Source of the DNA: Halomonas colorata
GTDB taxonomy: Bacteria > Pseudomonadota > Gammaproteobacteria > Pseudomonadales > Halomonadaceae
Length of the DNA stretch: 64,000 nucleotides
Direction of reading: 5' to 3'
NCBI RefSeq assembly: GCF_014897985.1
Contig: NZ_JABUZA010000020.1
Coordinates: 1-64,000, forward strand
In this document: one piece after another, positions 39,371 to 48,343 of the stretch
Layout of the letters: every line of letters starts with the position of its first letter
Numbering within the stretch: position 1 is the first letter of the stretch
Position numbers and translations under genes: made by a program
The notes under the pieces: generated by a model
The model's database searches: none
What the model was told of the DNA's origin: nothing
The model's input: only the letters and a program-made list of their open reading frames with translations

Positions 39371-40758
39371 GGCGCCTCCCGCTGCTGGCGCCGCACAGAC
39401 TGGTCATAGGCTTGCTCGAATACTTCCCAGAACAGTTTTTGGAAGCCTTGCTGGCGCCCTGAGTTAAGCTCGCGGTAATAGTGCTGATACATTTCCCATG
39501 CCCAACTGCCTTCATCATCAATACGACTTGAGGCACCGCGGTAGGCGTGAAAACGGCGGGTCAAGGCGTCAGGGGAAAAAGCATCCAGTATGGCGCCCAG
39601 TGCGCTACCAATGGCTTCCTCGACGGCCGCTTGATGCTGGCCTTGATGCCGCAAGCTTTCTGCAACCGCCTCAGGAGCTGAAAGGTGGACAGGGCTTCTT
39701 TCGGCAGCAAACAGGGTGCCAGCCGTATCGTCGTAGCTCTGGCCAAGGCGCAGCGGATTATCTTCGATAGGCTGCAGCCGACGGTCACGCAGCGGGTACT
39801 TGCTATCGTTTTGCGTTTCCTGAAGCTTGCACAGCCCTTCGATAGTCGCTCGCAGCGTGCGCCCGGCCTCTTCTAGAAAGGCATGCTGCTCCTCGGTATT
39901 ACGAAAATTCAGCGTTAAGCTCATTCCGCGTAGCAAGGGATCTACACTGAGATGGTCGAAAGAGCCTGCCGTGGGTGATGTCCAGCGATCTTCCAACTGC
40001 TCGCCAACGGAACGTTCCAAATCGTCTAGCTGTTGCTCGTCCATCACACGGCTCCTTAACTGCGTTGTACCTATATGGGCTTTAATATCTGGTATCTGCG
40101 TTGCGCTATCGCGTGAGTGCTGGCCTCCGCGAGAGGCAGATGCATAATGATTTTTCTGAGCGGGGCGGGATGCTGGCATATCTTCCAAGGGCTCAAGCTC
40201 GGCAGCACCTCCCGAATGTCGAGAAAGCGCGGTGACAGGATCACGGCTGGCAAGTGACGATTCGTCGCCTCCCAGCGCTTGTAAGGGGTCATCCTTTACG
40301 CTTTCCTGCGGTGATACGTCGCCCTCCGTTCCCGATAAGGGCCGGCCCTCTCCATCAACGGTCTCATTATCTTCATCGACGACATCAGAAAGCGACTTTC
40401 CCCGGGCATGAAAGGCATTGACACCATCCAGGTGCACCTTGACCTTGTACTCGCCTACCAGTATCTGATCACCGTTACGCAGCGCCACCTTACGGTTACG
40501 CCCAATCGGTAACGTGGCCTGATTAATAAAGGTGTGTCCGCTGCGATCAATCAGGCAAAACTGACCATCACGCTTCAAGACTTCTGCATGGCAGGGATGA
40601 ACCCGGCGGGCGTGATCCTGTAATAACCAGTCGTCGTCGCTGGCGCTTCCTAACGTTCCCCCTTCCGGTGGAAAAACGTGGCTGCTTGTCGAGCGTCCTT
40701 CTAGCAACTCGCTATTGGTAATAACCATCATTAGTGCTGACTGCTGATTAGTACTCAT
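39367..40758 (-). CDS. tagH: T6SS FHA-domain protein (TagH/Fha, VasC)
   Basis: In other T6SS clusters this protein is a scaffold read by the PpkA/PppA phosphorylation switch. The 463 residues start with an FHA domain (about 10-115), then an acidic, low-complexity linker (about 115-230) and a C-terminal domain seen in TagH proteins (from about 260, TLNFRNTEEQHAFLEEAGRT and FHAYRGASSRIDDEGSWAWE). In the FHA domain the usual Gly-Arg is GS (Ser38), the Ser-x-x-His is HPCH (54-57) and the Asn-Gly is SGH (73-75). These positions normally contact phosphothreonine. No kinase or phosphatase gene is in the cluster. Confidence 0.85.
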   Translation of the reverse strand: MSTNQQSALMMVITNSELLEGRSTSSHVFPPEGGTLGSASDDDWLLQDHARRVHPCHAEVLKRDGQFCLIDRSGHTFINQATLPIGRNRKVALRNGDQILVGEYKVKVHLDGVNAFHARGKSLSDVVDEDNETVDGEGRPLSGTEGDVSPQESVKDDPLQALGGDESSLASRDPVTALSRHSGGAAELEPLEDMPASRPAQKNHYASASRGGQHSRDSATQIPDIKAHIGTTQLRSRVMDEQQLDDLERSVGEQLEDRWTSPTAGSFDHLSVDPLLRGMSLTLNFRNTEEQHAFLEEAGRTLRATIEGLCKLQETQNDSKYPLRDRRLQPIEDNPLRLGQSYDDTAGTLFAAERSPVHLSAPEAVAESLRHQGQHQAAVEEAIGSALGAILDAFSPDALTRRFHAYRGASSRIDDEGSWAWEMYQHYYRELNSGRQQGFQKLFWEVFEQAYDQSVRRQQREAP

Positions 40759-40762
40759 ATCA

Positions 40763-41785
40763 TCATTCCGTCATCTGAATACGTACTCGACGACGCTGGT
40801 GAGCCTTCGAGTTATCGGGATCAACAAACGTAGTCCAGCCAAGCTGACAAGAACTTTCCTGGCCTAGTCGCATGGGTTTCACTTCACTTTCGAGTAGTTC
40901 AAGTTCCAAGTCACATGCCAACGGCGAGCGCAAAACGAAGTTGACCAGCGTTTTAAGCGCAGGAAAATCTTGCCCGTCAGGCAGAAAATCGCGAAATCGC
41001 TCAAGACTTAACCCTTTCAGGCATAACGCAAACTTACCGTTGACGTCTCGAACGCGCTCGCCTGCCACAACGTCCTGTCCTAGCGTCATGTTGAGCGTGC
41101 CGCTTTGGCTACGCTGATCTAGCGGTATCTCTACCCAGCGCGAAACCCACTCTTCAATTTCCACCTCATCAAGGTCAAAGCAGTGCCCGACAATATTGCA
41201 CACCACATCAGGAGAGCGGGAACGGCCAGCCAACAGCCCCGCATACGCGAGCATCTTGCTCCAGTTGATGGGCGTATCGCCCCGCAAATCACTATCTGCC
41301 AGCCCCACCAGCGCAAATACGATGGCTGAAAATCCATCTTTGGCATCATCCTGATAACGCACGTAATGGCGATACTTTCGCCAACTGTGATGCAAGAGGC
41401 TCAACAGGCGGTGATTGAAAAAATCCAGAAAATCACCGGCCGCGCCTTCTTTATGCGCCGCGTTGTGGGCCAGCGCTTCCAGGTAATAGCTTGGCAATGG
41501 AGACTGAGCGCCTTGCAGCCCCATAAAACTGACTTCCATCTCGTACTGGTCAGCCCCATTAGCTTTTAGTGCCAGTACATCGCTGCTCGGGAAGCCGAGC
41601 GATGCAGTGGCCTTGTAGCGCACGCGCTGGAACATCGGCATGTTGTCACCATGCCGCCGCTCTAGGTCATCGCCATGGTGGCGATGCAGGAGTTCTAGGA
41701 GTTGATAAAACTCGTAGCGTCGCGCCCCCTGGAAAAGAGGCGCCAGCGCTACATCAGGGGCTGCTGCCCCGGTTGATACGTCCAT
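40763..41785 (-). CDS. tssG: T6SS baseplate subunit TssG (VasB)
   Basis: TssG forms the wedge core of the baseplate with TssF (two copies) and TssE. Family features are the N-terminal RYEFYQLLELLHRH segment, SLGFPSSDV, then LPSYYLEAL and FLDFFNHRLLSLLHHSWRKY. The 340 residues match the usual length. The start lies 37 bases inside the end of tssF; no later in-frame ATG would keep the N-terminal family segment. Confidence 0.94.
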   Translation of the reverse strand: MDVSTGAAAPDVALAPLFQGARRYEFYQLLELLHRHHGDDLERRHGDNMPMFQRVRYKATASLGFPSSDVLALKANGADQYEMEVSFMGLQGAQSPLPSYYLEALAHNAAHKEGAAGDFLDFFNHRLLSLLHHSWRKYRHYVRYQDDAKDGFSAIVFALVGLADSDLRGDTPINWSKMLAYAGLLAGRSRSPDVVCNIVGHCFDLDEVEIEEWVSRWVEIPLDQRSQSGTLNMTLGQDVVAGERVRDVNGKFALCLKGLSLERFRDFLPDGQDFPALKTLVNFVLRSPLACDLELELLESEVKPMRLGQESSCQLGWTTFVDPDNSKAHQRRRVRIQMTE

Positions 41786-43512
41786 GTATAGCGCTCTTGG
41801 TTATGACGGTTGATCACATGCAACTCATGAAATGAGTTGATACTGGCGTATAACGAGAAAAAACGTGCCAGCACGCTACCAAAAAGATAAAGGCTCCCCT
41901 CGTCACCAAAGGCCTCCTGGTCCAGCGTTACCACTGACCGCAACCCACGCACCGGCAGCCCTTTTCGCAAGCGATCAATATGCTGAGTTTCAATTGCCAG
42001 GATGCCAGCCAGCCTTTTTTGCGCAACGCGCTCGGCTTGGCGGTCCACCTTGGCTCTAAAATCGTAAGCACGCAGAACGGAGCAAAGTGCATCGCGTTCA
42101 AGCAGCGAAAGATAATTAAGAGATAGATTCGAAATCAGCATCCATAACAATTGGTCGTCTAGCGCGGGGCGTAACACCGGTGTTGGCCGCGTAATATTGC
42201 GAAATGTGGCATGCGCCGGGCTATCCTGCGTTTCGGTGCTAATATCGCCTACCGTCAGCCGCTCAGGCAGCTCACGATTGCTGCACGTCAAACGTAGTGA
42301 AACTGTTTCACGCTGACCCACCAGTTGGCGCTCATCATCACGAATAAAAGCGATATCGTGGTCAAAGCCATCACTTCGCAAGCTTTCACGAACGCGCACA
42401 CGGTAATAAGAAGCGTCTCGCCCCCGGTCGCGCTCAAGTTGATGCTCAAAACTTTCAAAAGAAACAAACTGCCTGGGCTTTCCCTGCCCGCCAGACTGGC
42501 TTCCCTCACGCCAGCCTTGCACATCATCAACACTGAAGATTTCGTAATGGGAAGGCTGACGACTGCTTGGACGGATACGGTATTCGCTGCGCTCTCCACT
42601 AAGGTCAACCGGCTCAGCATCATGCTCAAATAAATTGATGGCAGGCGTACAATAGAGCGCAAGATGCTCATTTTGAACGCGTGCATCAGCAGGCAGCGTG
42701 CGTGAAAAAACAAACCGCAACGTAACGCTCTCGGCCGTTTCATCCGGTAGATAACGTTTTAGATTCTGCACATCAAAGAAATGAAATGCTTCAGGAAAAC
42801 ACAGGTATTCCTGCAGGATGCGATACCCTTGATGCACATTTCGTGGATAAGGCAGCAACGCCTGGTCGCGTGCAAAGCCAACCGATTGAATCGACCCCGC
42901 CGGCAGCTTATGTTTTTGACCATCCACCTCAAGCTCAATGTGAGTGAGATAGTGGCTCATCCATAAATAGAGCGTTCGAGCCGTATATCCATCACCGCCC
43001 AGGTGAATACGTAGCGTTTCCAGACCAATCTGGCTTAGCGGCTGGTCGCTACGCACTTCCATACGCAGCTCTACAATGGAAGACTCGCGCATATGGCGCG
43101 CATCGACACCGACATGGGCCAGTGGGTAGAGGTCAACATCATGGCAGGTACGAAAAATACAGGACGTTCCCTCGATTGGCTCACTTGAAAGCTCAGCACC
43201 TCTGGAGATTTGGTGGTGCTGACTTAATGCATACCAGGTCGGCGTGAACTGTATGACGGTCATACTTGGCACCGGGCGCAAATAATTGGGCCATAGCATG
43301 CTAATTAACGAGTGGGTAAGCTCTGGAAACTCATCTTCCACTTTTTCCCGCATGCGCCCGGTCAAAAACGCAAAACCTTCTAACAGACGCTCAACATCTG
43401 GGTCTGTACTGCGTTCGGACAAAAAGCGGCTAAGACCGGGATTTGCCTGCGCAAACTCCCGCCCTTGGCGCTTTAAGAAATTGAGTTCGTCCCGGTAGTA
43501 GCGGTTAAGCAT
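41749..43512 (-). CDS. tssF: T6SS baseplate subunit TssF (VasA)
   Basis: TssF is a baseplate wedge protein. The N-terminus RYYRDELNFLKRQGREFAQA and the following RSTDPDVERLLEGFAFLTGR are strong family signatures, and the C-terminal LLWMLISNLSLNYLSLL is also typical. The 587 residues are the normal size. It follows tssE after 18 bases. Confidence 0.95.
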   Translation of the reverse strand: MLNRYYRDELNFLKRQGREFAQANPGLSRFLSERSTDPDVERLLEGFAFLTGRMREKVEDEFPELTHSLISMLWPNYLRPVPSMTVIQFTPTWYALSQHHQISRGAELSSEPIEGTSCIFRTCHDVDLYPLAHVGVDARHMRESSIVELRMEVRSDQPLSQIGLETLRIHLGGDGYTARTLYLWMSHYLTHIELEVDGQKHKLPAGSIQSVGFARDQALLPYPRNVHQGYRILQEYLCFPEAFHFFDVQNLKRYLPDETAESVTLRFVFSRTLPADARVQNEHLALYCTPAINLFEHDAEPVDLSGERSEYRIRPSSRQPSHYEIFSVDDVQGWREGSQSGGQGKPRQFVSFESFEHQLERDRGRDASYYRVRVRESLRSDGFDHDIAFIRDDERQLVGQRETVSLRLTCSNRELPERLTVGDISTETQDSPAHATFRNITRPTPVLRPALDDQLLWMLISNLSLNYLSLLERDALCSVLRAYDFRAKVDRQAERVAQKRLAGILAIETQHIDRLRKGLPVRGLRSVVTLDQEAFGDEGSLYLFGSVLARFFSLYASINSFHELHVINRHNQERYTWTYQPGQQPLM

Positions 43513-43530
43513 GCGTGCCTCACGAGCCTA

Positions 43531-43962
43531 TCAATTAGTGCATTGATAGCGCTTGTTATTGAGCAATAAATCAATGGTGGTTTGAGCGTTATCTCGACCA
43601 AGGGCAATGGTCACATGCACTTGAAAGCGCAGCTGCAAAGGGTCGCCCGCATTGGAGAGTGACTCGACCTCCACACGCTGGACGCGTGGCTCGAAGCGTT
43701 CAATACACTGCCGGATGGCGTGCTGGATATTAAGCTCCAAATCCAGTACGCCAATCGTGGCATCGTTGAAATCCAGAAGCCCCAGCTCAGGTGCGCATGC
43801 ACAGTTACCGGGATGGCTATTTAAAAGCTCAACAAGATGCCGCTTGATTGACTCAACGGCTTCAGCCAGTTGCCATCCCTCATCGCGCGCAGCCATGCCC
43901 TCATGCATAGCTAAACGCTCAAACAGCCGTCCGCCTAATAAACCGCTGCTGTCAGTTGCCAT
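43531..43962 (-). CDS. tssE: T6SS baseplate subunit TssE (gp25-like)
   Basis: TssE is the phage T4 gp25 homologue that starts sheath polymerisation. The 143 residues contain the lysozyme-like gp25 fold region: ESIKRHLVELLNSHPGNCAC, then the conserved PELGLLDFND and IRQCIERFEPRVQRVEVES. The catalytic glutamate of lysozyme-like members is not evident and is not needed. It lies 15 bases downstream of tssC. Confidence 0.93.
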   Translation of the reverse strand: MATDSSGLLGGRLFERLAMHEGMAARDEGWQLAEAVESIKRHLVELLNSHPGNCACAPELGLLDFNDATIGVLDLELNIQHAIRQCIERFEPRVQRVEVESLSNAGDPLQLRFQVHVTIALGRDNAQTTIDLLLNNKRYQCTN

Positions 43963-43977
43963 AGTGCTGCTCGCCCC

Positions 43978-45459
43978 TTATTCCTTGTCGAGACGGCCGA
44001 CCAGCGATAGCTCAAAGTTAGCCCCCATATATTTGAAGTGCGGGCGTACGGCCATTGAGACCTGGTACCAACCTGGATCACCCTCTACGTCTGAAACCTG
44101 AATGGAAGCAGCGCGCAGGGGACGACGGCTACGCACATCTGACGGCGGGTTTTCTTGGTCAGCCACGTACTGGCGAATCCAGGTGTTGAGCTCGCGCTCA
44201 AGATCCTGGCGCTCTTTCCAGGAACCGATCTGCTCGCGTTGGAGCACTTTGATGTAGTGCGCCAGCCGATTAATGATGAACATGTAAGGCAACTGCGTGC
44301 CGAGCTTGAAGTTCGTTTCGGCCTCTTTGCCTTCCGGGGTGTTGGGGAATACTTTTGGCTTCTGTACGGAATTGGCTGAGAAGAAAGCAGCGTTGTCGCT
44401 GCCCTTACGCATGGTCAGCGAGATAAAGCCTTCTTCGGCCATTTCAAATTCACGACGATCCGTAATCAGCACTTCCGTGGGGATCTTGGCCTGTAACTGC
44501 CCTAACGCTTCGTAAGTATGTACCGGCAAGTTCTCAACCGACCCGCCGCTTTGCGGCCCAATGATGTTAGGACACCACCGGTACTTGGCGAAGCTATCCG
44601 TTAAACGCTCAGCAAGTAAGTACGCTGTATTACCCCATAGGTAATGGCTGTGATCCGCGCTTACATCTTCACGATAGTTGAATGTCTTGATTGGATTTTC
44701 AACGGGATCGTAGGGCATCCGCAGCAAGAAGCGTGGCGCGGTTAAACCAAGATAACGTGAGTCCTCTGATTCACGCAGGCTGCGCCAGCGAGCATATTTA
44801 GGCCCCTCGAAAATCGCTTTAAAGTCTTTGATATTGGGCAGCTCCTCAAAGCTATCAATACCAAAAAAGCTAGGATCCACTGAAGACAAGAAAGGAGCAT
44901 GCGCCATTGCCCCAACGGCTGCCGTATACTGAAGCAACTTCATGTCGGGTGTTGAAGGGGCAAAGTCATAGTGCCCAATAATGCCCGCTACCGGTTCACC
45001 ACCAAACTGGCCATAACCCGAGTTATAAACATGATGATAAAGGCCGCTTTGGGTTATTTCAGGCGCAAACTCAAAATCATCAAGCAGCTCTTCTTTGGTA
45101 GCATGAAGAAGATCAAGTTTAATGTTTTCGCGGAAATCCGTGCGATCAACTAACAATTTCAAACCACGCCAAGCAGACTCCATCTTTTGAAAACTATCTT
45201 CATGGAGTATTTCATCAACTTGATGACTGATTTTACGATCCAACTCGACAATCATGCTGTCGACCAGACCTTTATTAACATTAGGCGCCGCTGTATCACT
45301 ATTGAGTAATTCAGTGATAAAGGCAGCGACTCCCTGCTTTGCCACATCGTAACCTTCATCGGCGGGCGCCATCCGTGTTTGCGCCATCACTTGATCAAGT
45401 AGTGATACTTCCGCTTCTGTTTCAACTGCTGCCGCTGTTTGCTTGGCCGTTTTACTCAT
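43978..45459 (-). CDS. tssC: T6SS contractile sheath large subunit TssC (VipB)
   Basis: TssC pairs with TssB to form the contractile tail sheath. The 493 residues contain the family stretches KMESAWRGLKLLVDRTDF, YHHVYNSGYGQFGGEPVAGI, SSVDPSFFGIDSFEEL, PRFLLRMPYDPVENPIKTF and the C-terminal WYQVSMAVRPHFKYMGANFE that forms the sheath core. It is 57 bases from tssB. Confidence 0.97.
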   Translation of the reverse strand: MSKTAKQTAAAVETEAEVSLLDQVMAQTRMAPADEGYDVAKQGVAAFITELLNSDTAAPNVNKGLVDSMIVELDRKISHQVDEILHEDSFQKMESAWRGLKLLVDRTDFRENIKLDLLHATKEELLDDFEFAPEITQSGLYHHVYNSGYGQFGGEPVAGIIGHYDFAPSTPDMKLLQYTAAVGAMAHAPFLSSVDPSFFGIDSFEELPNIKDFKAIFEGPKYARWRSLRESEDSRYLGLTAPRFLLRMPYDPVENPIKTFNYREDVSADHSHYLWGNTAYLLAERLTDSFAKYRWCPNIIGPQSGGSVENLPVHTYEALGQLQAKIPTEVLITDRREFEMAEEGFISLTMRKGSDNAAFFSANSVQKPKVFPNTPEGKEAETNFKLGTQLPYMFIINRLAHYIKVLQREQIGSWKERQDLERELNTWIRQYVADQENPPSDVRSRRPLRAASIQVSDVEGDPGWYQVSMAVRPHFKYMGANFELSLVGRLDKE

Positions 45460-45516
45460 TGCGTTGTCCCACGTTCGTTATCCAGGAATGAAAAAGCGCT
45501 TTAATAATCAGTGACA

Positions 45517-46023
45517 TCAGTCACTTTTATTATCAGCTTCAATCAGCTCCAACTCATTCAGCAGTTGCTGGCGTGCTTCATCATTCTCTAAAAGCTTCTG
45601 TAGACGATCACGAAACGCCGGAACGTTACCTAACGGCCCTTTTAGCGCCACCAGCGCCTCACGCAGCTCCACTAACTTGCGCAGTTCCGGCACCTGCTTT
45701 GCAATGGCATCTGGAGAGAAGTCAGAAAGCGATTTAAATTCCAGATTAACGGCCATATCATTTGGCTCATTGCTTTCTTCCAGGCGGTTAGGCACAGAAG
45801 CCTGTAACCCTAAATTCGCCTCGCGCATTACCGATTGGAAATTATTCTTGTCTATCGAGACTGCTTGACGCTCTTCAATAGGCGCATCCTCTTCGCCGCC
45901 TTTGAAATCGCCCACAACTAACAGTTTAAGAGGAAGCTCTGTTTCGGCCTGCTGATCACCTGTAGCGGGCACGTACTTAATATTAATGCGCTCTTTTGGC
46001 GCGACCGTCCCTTGTTTTGCCAT
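45517..46023 (-). CDS. tssB: T6SS contractile sheath small subunit TssB (VipA)
   Basis: TssB forms the sheath with TssC. The 168 residues show the family N-terminus (APKERINIKYVPATGDQQAE), LPLKLLVVGDFKG, and the helical region ELRKLVELREALVALKGPLG that ClpV reads in the VipA-VipB pair. It is the first gene of the leftward T6SS operon; its promoter lies in the AT-rich gap upstream, but I could not identify the boxes. Confidence 0.95.
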   Translation of the reverse strand: MAKQGTVAPKERINIKYVPATGDQQAETELPLKLLVVGDFKGGEEDAPIEERQAVSIDKNNFQSVMREANLGLQASVPNRLEESNEPNDMAVNLEFKSLSDFSPDAIAKQVPELRKLVELREALVALKGPLGNVPAFRDRLQKLLENDEARQQLLNELELIEADNKSD

Positions 46024-46244
46024 AGTGTCACCTTTAATAAATAGAGCAATTCAATTAGAAATGGTTATCAAGATCGAAAGGAAGAAAACTAATGGAGAGG
46101 AAGGGATGTGGCTAGTTGAAACAAACTGGTTAGAAAGCAAATCGCCTTGTCAGCGCAGAACAAAAACACTAACTTAGCCAGCATTTAGGAGACTTTAAGG
46201 GATGTTCGACACATTTTTAGCAAAAACAAAAAAGAAAATTTTAA

Positions 46245-46266
46245 TTTGTAAGAAATGTCTTACAAA
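46245..46266. repeat. Perfect palindrome upstream of tssB
   Basis: TTTGTAAGA and TCTTACAAA face each other around AATG. It lies about 220 bases upstream of the tssB start. The TGTAAG...CTTACA core has the look of a dimeric regulator site; it is not followed by a T run like a terminator. Confidence 0.6.
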
Positions 46267-46471
46267 AACTATAGCGAATGTCTTAAGGAAAAAGACCGAA
46301 ATCACGCACAAAGCTAACCACAAAATTAAATGATTTAACTGCCTTAAGAGAGCATAAGTTAACTTTATGTGAGCTCTAAACCGCCATTAACAGCATATTT
46401 AAGTTACTTATCTAAAATTTTCAAACACAAACCGTTACATTAAAAAGAAAAATAATGGCTTTTTGGTATGG

Positions 46472-46510
46472 GCTAGCAATTATTTGCCAAGCTAGCAATA
46501 ACTTGCTCAA
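46472..46510. promoter_or_regulatory. Tandem direct repeats, candidate VasH enhancer
   Basis: Two adjacent copies, GCTAGCAATTATTTGCCAA and GCTAGCAATAACTTGCTCAA, lie about 110-150 bases upstream of the predicted hcp transcription start. That is the usual place for enhancer-binding protein sites of sigma-54 promoters. Confidence 0.5.
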
Positions 46511-46594
46511 CATTTGGCAAGCCATTGCCTAATTATAATTAATAAAAACCCAAAGTATAATATAAGCTTTTGAAATTATTATAAATAAACCTCA

Positions 46595-46611
46595 ATGGCA
46601 TGCTAAATGCC
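46595..46611 (+). promoter_or_regulatory. Sigma-54 promoter of hcp
   Basis: TGGCATGCTAAATGCC has GG (46597-46598) and GC (46609-46610) separated by exactly ten bases, as at -24/-12 promoters. The start of transcription would be near 46621, giving a leader of about 44 bases to the hcp ATG. Because GGCAT and ATGCC are mirror images, the same element could in principle be read on the other strand. Confidence 0.65.
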
Positions 46612-46664
46612 CTTTACTTGACGTCTTATCGACATTCATCACTATTAACGTCAAGGAGCAGACC

Positions 46665-47183
46665 ATGCCAACACCATGTTATATCAGCATCGAAGGCCAA
46701 ACTCAGGGTAACATCACCTCAGGTGCCTTCACTCCTGATTCTGTCGGCAATATTTACGTCGAAGGTCATGAAGATGAAATGCTGGTTCAAGAATTCAAGC
46801 ATATTGTAACCGTACCGACTGACCCACAGTCCGGTCAGCCGTCTGGTCAGCGTGCGCACAAGCCATTTGTGTTTACGGTGGCACTGAATAAATCCGTTCC
46901 GCTGATGTACAACGCACTCGCTTCAGGTGAAATGCTGCCGAACGTTGCATTGAAGTGGTACCGCACCTCTGTGGAGGGTAAACAAGAGCACTTCTTTACC
47001 ACGACACTGACGGATGCCACGATTGTTGATATCAACCTGCGCATGCCGCACGCCCAGGATATCAACAAGTCAGAATTCACCCAGCTGATGGATGTTTCTC
47101 TGGCTTATCGTAAAATTGACTGGGAACACACCGTCGCGGGCACCTCTGGCTCTGACGATTGGCGCGCACCGATCGAAGGCTAA
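46665..47183 (+). CDS. hcp: T6SS tail-tube and effector-carrier protein Hcp
   Basis: Hcp hexamers stack into the inner tube of the T6SS and are secreted. The 172 residues equal the V. cholerae Hcp in length and share its features: MPTPCYISIEGQTQGNIT, GHEDEMLVQEFKHIV, and the C-terminal KIDWEHTVAGTSGSDDWRAP. AAGGAG lies before the ATG. It is transcribed away from the main operon from a sigma-54 promoter and ends in a strong terminator, so it forms its own unit. Confidence 0.96.
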   Translation: MPTPCYISIEGQTQGNITSGAFTPDSVGNIYVEGHEDEMLVQEFKHIVTVPTDPQSGQPSGQRAHKPFVFTVALNKSVPLMYNALASGEMLPNVALKWYRTSVEGKQEHFFTTTLTDATIVDINLRMPHAQDINKSEFTQLMDVSLAYRKIDWEHTVAGTSGSDDWRAPIEG

Positions 47184-47205
47184 GCCTTTGTATGACGCTC
47201 GCATT

Positions 47206-47239
47206 AAAAAACCCCTTCCAGTTGGAAGGGGTTTTTTTT
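47206..47239. terminator. Terminator between hcp and trpS
   Basis: A nine-base stem CCCCTTCCA/TGGAAGGGG (47212-47220, 47223-47231) with an A run before and a T run after should stop hcp and the convergent trpS transcript. Confidence 0.95.
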
Positions 47240-47256
47240 GGTCATTACAAGGCTAT

Positions 47257-48279
47257 CTAGACAAAGCGCCCAAGGCCTACGGCGCTGCGCAGCTTATCCA
47301 TAGTCATGGCCGCTTCTTCGCGCGCGCGCAAAGCACCTTTTTGCAAGACACTTTCGATATAAGCGGGGTCTTCCATCAGCGCCGTATAGCGCTCGCGTGG
47401 CTCAGCCAGGTGTGCATTGAGATATTCAAACACCTGATTTTTGGCATCCCCCCAGCCAATACCCGCGGCATACTGTTCGCGCAGGGCGGCCGTTTCGCTT
47501 TCATTGGCAAACGCTGAATAAACCTGGAACAGCGTGCAGGTTTCCGGATCTTTAGGTTCGCCGGGCTCAAGCGAGTTGGTCTTGATTTTACGCACTAGCT
47601 TTTGAAGCTTTTTTTCAGGCGAAAACAGCGGGATCGTATTGTTATAGCTTTTGGACATCTTGCGTCCATCCAGCCCCTTCAACACCTCGCCTGTCTCACT
47701 TACCACAGCTTCGGGTAGCGTAAAGTACTGCCCTTTATAAAGGTGGTTGAACCGCCCAGCCATATCACGCGCCATTTCGATGTGCTGAATCTGGTCGCGC
47801 CCTACCGGCACCTTGTTGGCGTTGAACATCAAAATATCGGCAGCCATCAATACCGGGTAGCCAAACAGGCCCATGGTGACGCCTTTATCAGCATCCTGGT
47901 CGCCCGCCTCCTCGTTCTCAGCCACGGCGGCCTTATAGGCATGGGCACGGTTCATCAGCCCCTTGGCGCAGACACAGGAAAGCATCCAGGAGAGCTCTTG
48001 AACTTCAATCAAGTCAGACTGGCGGTAAAAGATTGCGTTGTCAGTATCCAGCCCAAGCGCCAGCCAGGTCGCGGCAATTTCCAGGCGTGACTCTTGTACG
48101 CGTTTCGGGTCCTGGCATTTAATCAGGGCGTGATAATCCGCCAGAAAATAAAACGACTGCACGTTGGGGTCCTGGCTTGCTTCGATAGCCGGTTTAATCG
48201 CACCAACGTAGTTGCCTAAGTGCGGTGTACCGGAGGTTGTAATACCGGTTAGGACACGGGTTTTGGCAGTTTGACTCAT
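47257..48279 (-). CDS. trpS: Tryptophanyl-tRNA synthetase
   Basis: A class I aminoacyl-tRNA synthetase for tryptophan. The HIGH-like motif is in [14 protein letters not shown] near the N-terminus and the KMSKS loop is in [16 protein letters not shown] use the ATG at 48279 (MSQTAKTRV), giving 340 residues; an upstream TTG would add seven. It marks the end of the T6SS island on this side. Confidence 0.95.
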   Translation of the reverse strand: MSQTAKTRVLTGITTSGTPHLGNYVGAIKPAIEASQDPNVQSFYFLADYHALIKCQDPKRVQESRLEIAATWLALGLDTDNAIFYRQSDLIEVQELSWMLSCVCAKGLMNRAHAYKAAVAENEEAGDQDADKGVTMGLFGYPVLMAADILMFNANKVPVGRDQIQHIEMARDMAGRFNHLYKGQYFTLPEAVVSETGEVLKGLDGRKMSKSYNNTIPLFSPEKKLQKLVRKIKTNSLEPGEPKDPETCTLFQVYSAFANESETAALREQYAAGIGWGDAKNQVFEYLNAHLAEPRERYTALMEDPAYIESVLQKGALRAREEAAMTMDKLRSAVGLGRFV

Positions 48280-48343
48280 GGTGTTTAAGCTCTTGGGCAA
48301 ATAGCCCTATCATAACGCGCTGATTTACGCGTGGCGAATAGCA

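Larger units (their letters stand above)
46024..46664. promoter_or_regulatory. AT-rich divergent tssB/hcp control region
   Basis: This 641-base gap between tssB and hcp is much richer in A and T than its surroundings and holds no gene that I can support. It contains a perfect 9-base palindrome (46245-46266), tandem direct repeats (46472-46510), a GGCAA/TTGCC inverted repeat (46516-46529) and a sigma-54 promoter before hcp (46595-46611). The AT bias suggests a target for H-NS-type silencing, as is known for other T6SS loci; that is inference. Confidence 0.6.

Noticed and set aside
46024..46250. Sigma-54 promoter for the leftward tssB operon
   Set aside because: I looked for the GG-N10-GC pattern on the minus strand between 46030 and 46200 and found none. 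A sigma-70 promoter could not be assigned with confidence either.
46514..46529. Possible sigma-54 promoter TTGGCAAGCCATTGCC upstream of hcp
   Set aside because: The GG to GC distance is nine bases instead of ten, so it should not work; the element at 46595-46611 has the right spacing. I treat it as an inverted repeat only.
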